NCBI RefSeq assembly: GCF_003268775.1
Contig: NZ_QLSU01000011.1
Coordinates: 1-64,000 of the forward strand
Direction of reading: 5' to 3'
Source of the DNA: Paraburkholderia unamae
GTDB taxonomy: Bacteria; Pseudomonadota; Gammaproteobacteria; Burkholderiales; Burkholderiaceae
DNA: 64,000 nucleotides
Position 1 is the stretch's first letter; the number at the start of each line of letters is the position of its first letter. Under the pieces are notes generated by a model that was given only the letters and a program-made list of their open reading frames with translations, was not told where the DNA came from and searched no databases. The position numbers were made by a program, and so were the translations under genes. Below, piece after piece: positions 60,331 through 64,000 of this stretch.

Positions 60331-61302
60331 ATGCAGGACCTCGACGCATTTTTCCTTTCCTTGCATGCCGCCGCCAGGGAAGTCCCGTTCGAACGCTTTC
60401 AGGAACATGCGCTGTCACTGCTCAAGCGTCTCGTGCCATTCGATATTGCGCGCTGGGGTACGGCCTGCCGTGATGAACGCGGCGTCGACTTTCACGCCCC
60501 CTATCTGTACAACGACACCCTTGAAACGTTGGAAGACTACGCGGCTTGCAGGGAGCTCGACCGCGCCGCTCGCTGGTGTCTCGATAATCTGGACGTCGTC
60601 CTGAACAGCAACCTCCGGGCGCTCTATAGTCCCTCGACCAATCCCGCGCTGCTTCAATACGTGGAGCGTTACCGGCACGTGCAAGGTTTGATCGTTGGGC
60701 ATCGCGACGACGACACGGGCCTGCACCAAGCCATTTCGCTGTATGGGGCCTACGAGCACAAGCCGTTCAACGAAGACCAGCGCCGCACGCTCGAAGTTGC
60801 GTTTCCCCATTTGCGCGAAGCGCTGAAGACGAGCCACGCGTTCCAGATGGAACGTATGAGGCCTCGCAACGGTGATGTGAAGTGGTCGCTCGCGATTTGC
60901 GATGCGGCGGGGTATTTCCGCTACGTGGAGCCCCTATTCCTCGACATGCTCAGGCACGAGTGGCCCAATCTGTTGCATCGCACCTTGCCTCGCGACCTGG
61001 TCTATCTGATCAGGGCGCAGGGCGAGCCGCGTTGGCGAGGCCGCATGGTGCTGTTCTACGTCGAGCACGTATGCAACGCCGTATTCGTTCGCGCCCGGTC
61101 ACGGCTGCCCGTGGACGACCTCTCGCCGCGCGAGCTCGGCGTTGCGCGACTGGTCGCCGCCGGTCGCACGCACAAGGAGATCGCAAAGTTGCTTGGCATT
61201 GCGCCCGCGACGGTACGCAACCATCTCCAGGCCATCCACGAGTGTGCCGGTGTGCATACGAATGCCGAACTCGTGCAGCAGCTAAAGCGTGTCGATTGCT
61301 AG
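60331..61302 (+). CDS. LuxR-type (GerE HTH) transcriptional regulator
   Basis: This is a 323-residue regulator. The C-terminal HTH (about 265-320) reads DDLSPRELGVARLVAAGRTH then KEIAKLLGIAPATVRNHL, the GerE/LuxR pattern. The N-terminal 250 residues look like a sensory, possibly GAF-like, domain without the conserved residues of acyl-homoserine-lactone sensors, and no luxI is present, so quorum sensing should not be assumed. ATG 60331 has GGAGG 6 bases upstream. It is convergent with the hydrolase gene, overlapping by 4 bases. GC content is lower than in flanking genes. Confidence 0.82.
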   Translation: MQDLDAFFLSLHAAAREVPFERFQEHALSLLKRLVPFDIARWGTACRDERGVDFHAPYLYNDTLETLEDYAACRELDRAARWCLDNLDVVLNSNLRALYSPSTNPALLQYVERYRHVQGLIVGHRDDDTGLHQAISLYGAYEHKPFNEDQRRTLEVAFPHLREALKTSHAFQMERMRPRNGDVKWSLAICDAAGYFRYVEPLFLDMLRHEWPNLLHRTLPRDLVYLIRAQGEPRWRGRMVLFYVEHVCNAVFVRARSRLPVDDLSPRELGVARLVAAGRTHKEIAKLLGIAPATVRNHLQAIHECAGVHTNAELVQQLKRVDC

Positions 61303-62081
61303 GCGGTCCTCCACCAGAGCGACGCTGGCGTTTCCAGATGGACGAAATGGCCTGCGCTGATCTCCGTACAGGTTGCGAGCGGGAACAGTCTTAGCCACGC
61401 GGCGCGCTCGGCTTCCAGTTCGATCGATGGGTCGTCTCGCCCAAACACGACTTGAACAGCCTTCGGCCCCGCGCTCGTGGCCGGCAGTGGGAGGCTTACC
61501 GGGGCTTCGGCCCAGAAGTCTCGCAATATGACCTCGAAGGCATTCGCATCGACAACGCTATGTCGTGCGATCAGGTCGAGGTACCACACGCGGCGCGCAT
61601 CGGCGCGGGCGCTCCAGTAGAGATCGAAGAAGTTCGCAAAGCTCATGACCTGAGCGGACAGCCGCGCGAAGCGCGCGTGGTCGCGTTGTGCCTTGAAGTC
61701 CAGAAGCGCGGCGAGAAGCTGCTCCAACGACGGTGAGTGCTGGAGCAGCCTCGTTGCGAGTCGCACGAACGCCGCGCCGATGTCGTGAATCGGGGCAATC
61801 AGCCACACATTGCCGATCTCGTCCGGCATGCGGCTGATGAGGCGCAGCACGATATGTGCTCCGAACGAATGCGCCACCAGGTCGACAGGCGCCCCGGTTG
61901 CGCGTACCAACGTCTTGACTTCGTCCTCCGCGGCTTCCACCAGCGCGCCAAAAGGATGCGTGAACATCACGACGGAGCGCGGCTGGTCCCACCAGTGGAT
62001 CGCAAGCGTGCGCCCATATAGCTCGCGCTCGGCGAATGAAGAAAGACCAGGGCCGCCATGCAGAAATAACGTGGGCGCCAT
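61299..62081 (-). CDS. Alpha/beta-hydrolase
   Basis: This is a 260-residue cytoplasmic alpha/beta-hydrolase. HGGPGLSSFAE is the oxyanion loop, the nucleophile Ser is in LVAHSFGAH, the acid is probably in FGRDDPS, and the His is in SAGHFVHLE. It could be an esterase, lipase-like enzyme or aminopeptidase; the HGGPG start is shared with proline iminopeptidases. CAGGAG lies 6 bases before the ATG. It overlaps the LuxR-type gene tail to tail by 4 bases. A near-perfect palindrome at 62169-62188 lies in its upstream region. Confidence 0.82.
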   Translation of the reverse strand: MAPTLFLHGGPGLSSFAERELYGRTLAIHWWDQPRSVVMFTHPFGALVEAAEDEVKTLVRATGAPVDLVAHSFGAHIVLRLISRMPDEIGNVWLIAPIHDIGAAFVRLATRLLQHSPSLEQLLAALLDFKAQRDHARFARLSAQVMSFANFFDLYWSARADARRVWYLDLIARHSVVDANAFEVILRDFWAEAPVSLPLPATSAGPKAVQVVFGRDDPSIELEAERAAWLRLFPLATCTEISAGHFVHLETPASLWWRTA

Positions 62082-62168
62082 GCTAACTCCTGTTTCCGAC
62101 GCGATGCGGTTTGCAGACAGCGCGCGGAAGTGTCGCCGGTCATTTCACTTCAACCGTTGCGTCACGCC

Positions 62169-62188
62169 AATGATGCATTTGCATTATT
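62169..62188. promoter_or_regulatory. 20-bp inverted repeat upstream of the hydrolase
   Basis: AATGATGCA and TGCATTATT are inverted copies matching at 8 of 9 positions around TT. It lies 88 bases before the hydrolase start and 165 before the DUF1425 gene, in a divergent region. Such symmetry suits a dimeric regulator such as the neighbouring LuxR-type protein; this is inference. Confidence 0.4.
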
Positions 62189-62352
62189 GCGACGGGCGCG
62201 CGCGTCCTGCTAGTTTGCATCCACGTGTGGTACGCGCGCGTGCGCCGGGCGTTTTCTCTGCGGGTGCGCCGGGTTCACACGCTGTATCGAACGGTGACTC
62301 AGGCGATGGCATCAGGCCTTGGTTCGTGGATCAACCCGATAGCGAGATCGAC

Positions 62353-62817
62353 ATGAAGAACACTAGTTTGATTGCTGCTGAAACGCCTTCTCAACATTTG
62401 GCGCAGCACACATTTGCCCGGCGCGCGAGCCTGCACTGCGTGCAGTCTACTGCCTGCATGGCCTTGCTCCTTGCGCTCGTTGTTCCGATTCCGGCAAGCG
62501 CGGCGGGGCCCGCTGTGGACGATGCAAAAATCGAATATTACGAGCCCATGGCGAATGTCGCCGTGACATCGCTATCGAGCGCGGCCAGTGGAAAAGGATT
62601 GGCCGTATCCGTTGTCTTCACCAACTCATCGAGCCGCAGCCAGGGTGTCTATTACCGCGTCGTTTGGCTCGATCAGACGGGAAACGCGATCTCCGGGCGT
62701 GTTCCATGGAGCGGCATTGCCATCAACGGCAATTCGGCTCAATCGGTTTCGCTGACGACCGCCGATCCTGCTGCGTCGAGCTATCGACTTCAGCTTAGTC
62801 TCGGCAAGAACTTCTGA
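62353..62817 (+). CDS. DUF1425 (YcfL-like) exported protein
   Basis: This is a 154-residue protein with a long N-terminal region and a hydrophobic segment (about 34-50) ending PASAAG, a probable signal peptide. The mature part (VVFTNSSSRSQGVYYRVVWL, SYRLQLSLG) fits DUF1425/YcfL, a beta-sandwich family of envelope proteins of unknown role. The usual lipobox Cys is not obvious. GAGA precedes the ATG. It is followed after 53 bp by a DUF4189 lipoprotein on the same strand; both may be surface proteins of one transcript. Confidence 0.75.
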   Translation: MKNTSLIAAETPSQHLAQHTFARRASLHCVQSTACMALLLALVVPIPASAAGPAVDDAKIEYYEPMANVAVTSLSSAASGKGLAVSVVFTNSSSRSQGVYYRVVWLDQTGNAISGRVPWSGIAINGNSAQSVSLTTADPAASSYRLQLSLGKNF

Positions 62818-62870
62818 CGCGGCGTGCTCAACGAGCAGGCCCTGGTGACAAAACGAACAAGGTGAGCGAA

Positions 62871-63674
62871 ATGGAATCCTGCCGGTTTCTCAAGCGTGCT
62901 TTTTTGTTGATTCTTTCTGCCGTTCTGGTGTCGGCCTGTGGAAGCGGAGGCGGTGGAGATGCCGCTTCCACCGGGCCCACCGGCCCGAGCTTCATTAACT
63001 GGTCAGGCAGCAGCAATGGCTCTGTCGTGCTTGCGGCCAATAACGTCCAGGTTCAGTTTCTGACCGATGGCGACCTCTACTACAACAACACGGAATATTC
63101 GAACGTAAAGCTTGCTTCGACGAGCAGTGCGACGGTCGACCTGAACGGGACGCCGTTTGCCACCGTCACAAACGCGGCGGGCTCGAATGGCTCGACAATC
63201 GCGGTGCTGTATTGCCTCGGCACGACCACATTGGCTCAAATCGTCCCGACCGGCACTACGATCGCGATCGATTGCAGCGGCGCCTCGACTACCGGCAGCG
63301 GCACGACCAGTACCACCGGCACTGGCAGTTCTGGCTCGAACGGTGGAGCGACCGGAACGAGCAATCTTTATGGCGCCGTCGCCGCATCCGGCAACCAGAC
63401 CCGCCTGCTGAGTGAAGGGATTGCGCACGATTACCCCTCGCAGTCGGCTGCGGACAGCGCCGCTGTTTCCGCTTGCGCATCGAACGGCGTTGCCGGATGC
63501 GGGACCGTTGTGGTCTTCGGCACGGGCCAATGCGGCGCGCTGGCGGTCGGTAGTAACCTCGCCTGGGGCGCGGCAAGTGGAAACTCCATGACCAACGCGG
63601 AATCCACAGCGATCAATGAATGCACCAGCGCAGGCGGACAGGGGTGCAGCATTCAGTTGTCTGCCTGCAACTGA
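62871..63674 (+). CDS. DUF4189-containing lipoprotein
   Basis: This is a 267-residue protein. The signal peptide ends in the lipobox VSAC at about residues 20-23, then a Gly-rich stretch. A middle beta-rich domain (about 38-140) is followed by a Ser/Thr/Gly linker. The C-terminal DUF4189 domain (about 165-267; YGAVAAS, SQSAADSAAVSACASNG, CGTVVVF, CSIQLSACN) has six Cys suited to disulfides. Its function is unknown; the low-complexity linker suggests a surface-exposed two-domain protein. AAGG lies before the ATG; a GTG 9 bases upstream overlaps that site. Confidence 0.78.
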   Translation: MESCRFLKRAFLLILSAVLVSACGSGGGGDAASTGPTGPSFINWSGSSNGSVVLAANNVQVQFLTDGDLYYNNTEYSNVKLASTSSATVDLNGTPFATVTNAAGSNGSTIAVLYCLGTTTLAQIVPTGTTIAIDCSGASTTGSGTTSTTGTGSSGSNGGATGTSNLYGAVAASGNQTRLLSEGIAHDYPSQSAADSAAVSACASNGVAGCGTVVVFGTGQCGALAVGSNLAWGAASGNSMTNAESTAINECTSAGGQGCSIQLSACN

Positions 63675-63733
63675 TGGGCCCCGGTTGAACAGTTGTGCCA
63701 GGCAATCAACGGGAGGCCGTCGATAAGGCGATG

Positions 63734-63771
63734 GTGGTGCGGGCGCTTGTACAGGCGAGCGCCCGCACCAC
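63734..63771. repeat. Perfect 14-bp hairpin between convergent genes
   Basis: GTGGTGCGGGCGCT (63734-63747) pairs with 63758-63771 around 10 bases. No U tract follows on either strand. It sits between the convergent DUF4189 and cobJ genes, so it may still slow or end transcription from both sides. Confidence 0.6.
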
Positions 63772-63809
63772 GTGCTGTTCGCGATGATCGGCTGACGTGC
63801 TCGCGGCGC

Positions 63810-64000
63810 TCAGCCTGAAGCTTCATCCTCCCGATACCACCGCGGCGTATAAATCCACTCGCCCCCGTCACCGCGAGCAAACCCGCGCGTGGCCGACGAT
63901 CCGACGATCACCATTGTGCGCATGTCCACGTCCTCCGGACGCAGCGCGCCGAGCGTCGTGGCGCGCAGCGTTTCGCCGGGGCGGCCCACGTCGCGGCCCA
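63810..64000 (-). CDS. cobJ: Precorrin-3B C17-methyltransferase, C-terminal end
   Basis: A minus-strand frame runs from the window edge to a TGA at 63810-63812, giving the last 62 complete codons. The segment MRTMVIVGSSATR followed by WIYTPRWY is the usual ending of CobJ/CbiH enzymes, which contract the corrin ring and methylate C17. The start lies beyond the window. It shows that cobalamin ring genes continue to the right, on the strand opposite to cobW-cobN. The frame is easy to miss because it lacks a start codon here. Confidence 0.88.
   Translation of the reverse strand, partial: GRDVGRPGETLRATTLGALRPEDVDMRTMVIVGSSATRGFARGDGGEWIYTPRWYREDEASG

Noticed and set aside
60331..61302. Quorum-sensing LuxR
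   Set aside because: There is no luxI nearby and the N-terminal domain lacks the recognisable acyl-homoserine-lactone pocket pattern; only the HTH is LuxR-like.
1..64000. CRISPR arrays, tRNA or rRNA genes, prophage, toxin-antitoxin pairs
   Set aside because: I looked for regular spaced repeats, conserved tRNA arms and phage or toxin motifs and saw none.

Overview
The window looks like chromosomal DNA of a Burkholderia sensu lato bacterium (Paraburkholderia, Caballeronia or a close relative). This is inferred from the very high GC of nearly all coding regions, Burkholderiales-typical small proteins (DUF3331, DUF4148, DUF4189), the prpB-prpC-acnD-prpF form of the methylcitrate operon, and many LysR, AraC and IclR regulators. 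No rRNA, tRNA, CRISPR array or phage was seen. Mobile DNA is limited to the left edge.

Layout. 1-885: the 3' end of an IS256-family transposase and a roughly 500 bp palindromic element. 886-17424: small catabolic and regulatory units. These are a LysR gene; a zinc alcohol dehydrogenase divergent from an AraC regulator; a D-2-hydroxyacid dehydrogenase; a globin-GAF-EAL c-di-GMP phosphodiesterase; an IclR regulator divergent from a KstD-like flavoprotein and its transporter; and an MHS transporter with a CaiB-type CoA-transferase and an AidB-like acyl-CoA dehydrogenase, divergent from a LysR gene. 17435-26491: B12-dependent class II ribonucleotide reductase, a thioesterase, DUF3331, an AI-2E-type membrane protein, an exported esterase, an OpgC-type membrane protein and an NlpD-like lipoprotein. 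26586-34974: the complete propionate (2-methylcitrate) system. prpB, prpC, acnD and prpF lie on the minus strand and prpR is divergent, with a readable sigma-54 promoter, IHF site and paired activator sites between them. 34994-40832: housekeeping and hypothetical genes (3-methyladenine glycosylase, DUF4148, CBS protein, ribA, a proline-rich SH3 protein).

41161-45772 is a translationally coupled signalling operon: OmpR-type regulator, LysM/FecR protein and CHASE2 histidine kinase. 47022-57350 is a cobalamin region. bluB, cobB, cobO and cobE are on the minus strand. cobW, cobN, a ChlI-like ATPase and a VWA protein are on the plus strand behind a clear cobalamin riboswitch. The last 191 bases encode the C-terminus of CobJ on the minus strand, so more B12 genes lie beyond the window. 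Between the two parts sit a YcgR/PilZ-like protein, a diguanylate cyclase, and a lower-GC block (about 60075-63680) with a LuxR-type regulator, a hydrolase and two small exported proteins.

Two themes link the genes. One is B12: synthesis genes, a riboswitch and a B12-dependent ribonucleotide reductase share the window, while propionate is handled by the B12-independent methylcitrate cycle. The other is c-di-GMP: one phosphodiesterase, one cyclase and one PilZ-like protein. I found no wholly undescribed system. The strongest items are the fully legible prp control region, the hairpin-flanked acnD gene, the CHASE2/FecR/response-regulator operon and the hybrid ChlI/VWA-CobN cobaltochelatase locus.
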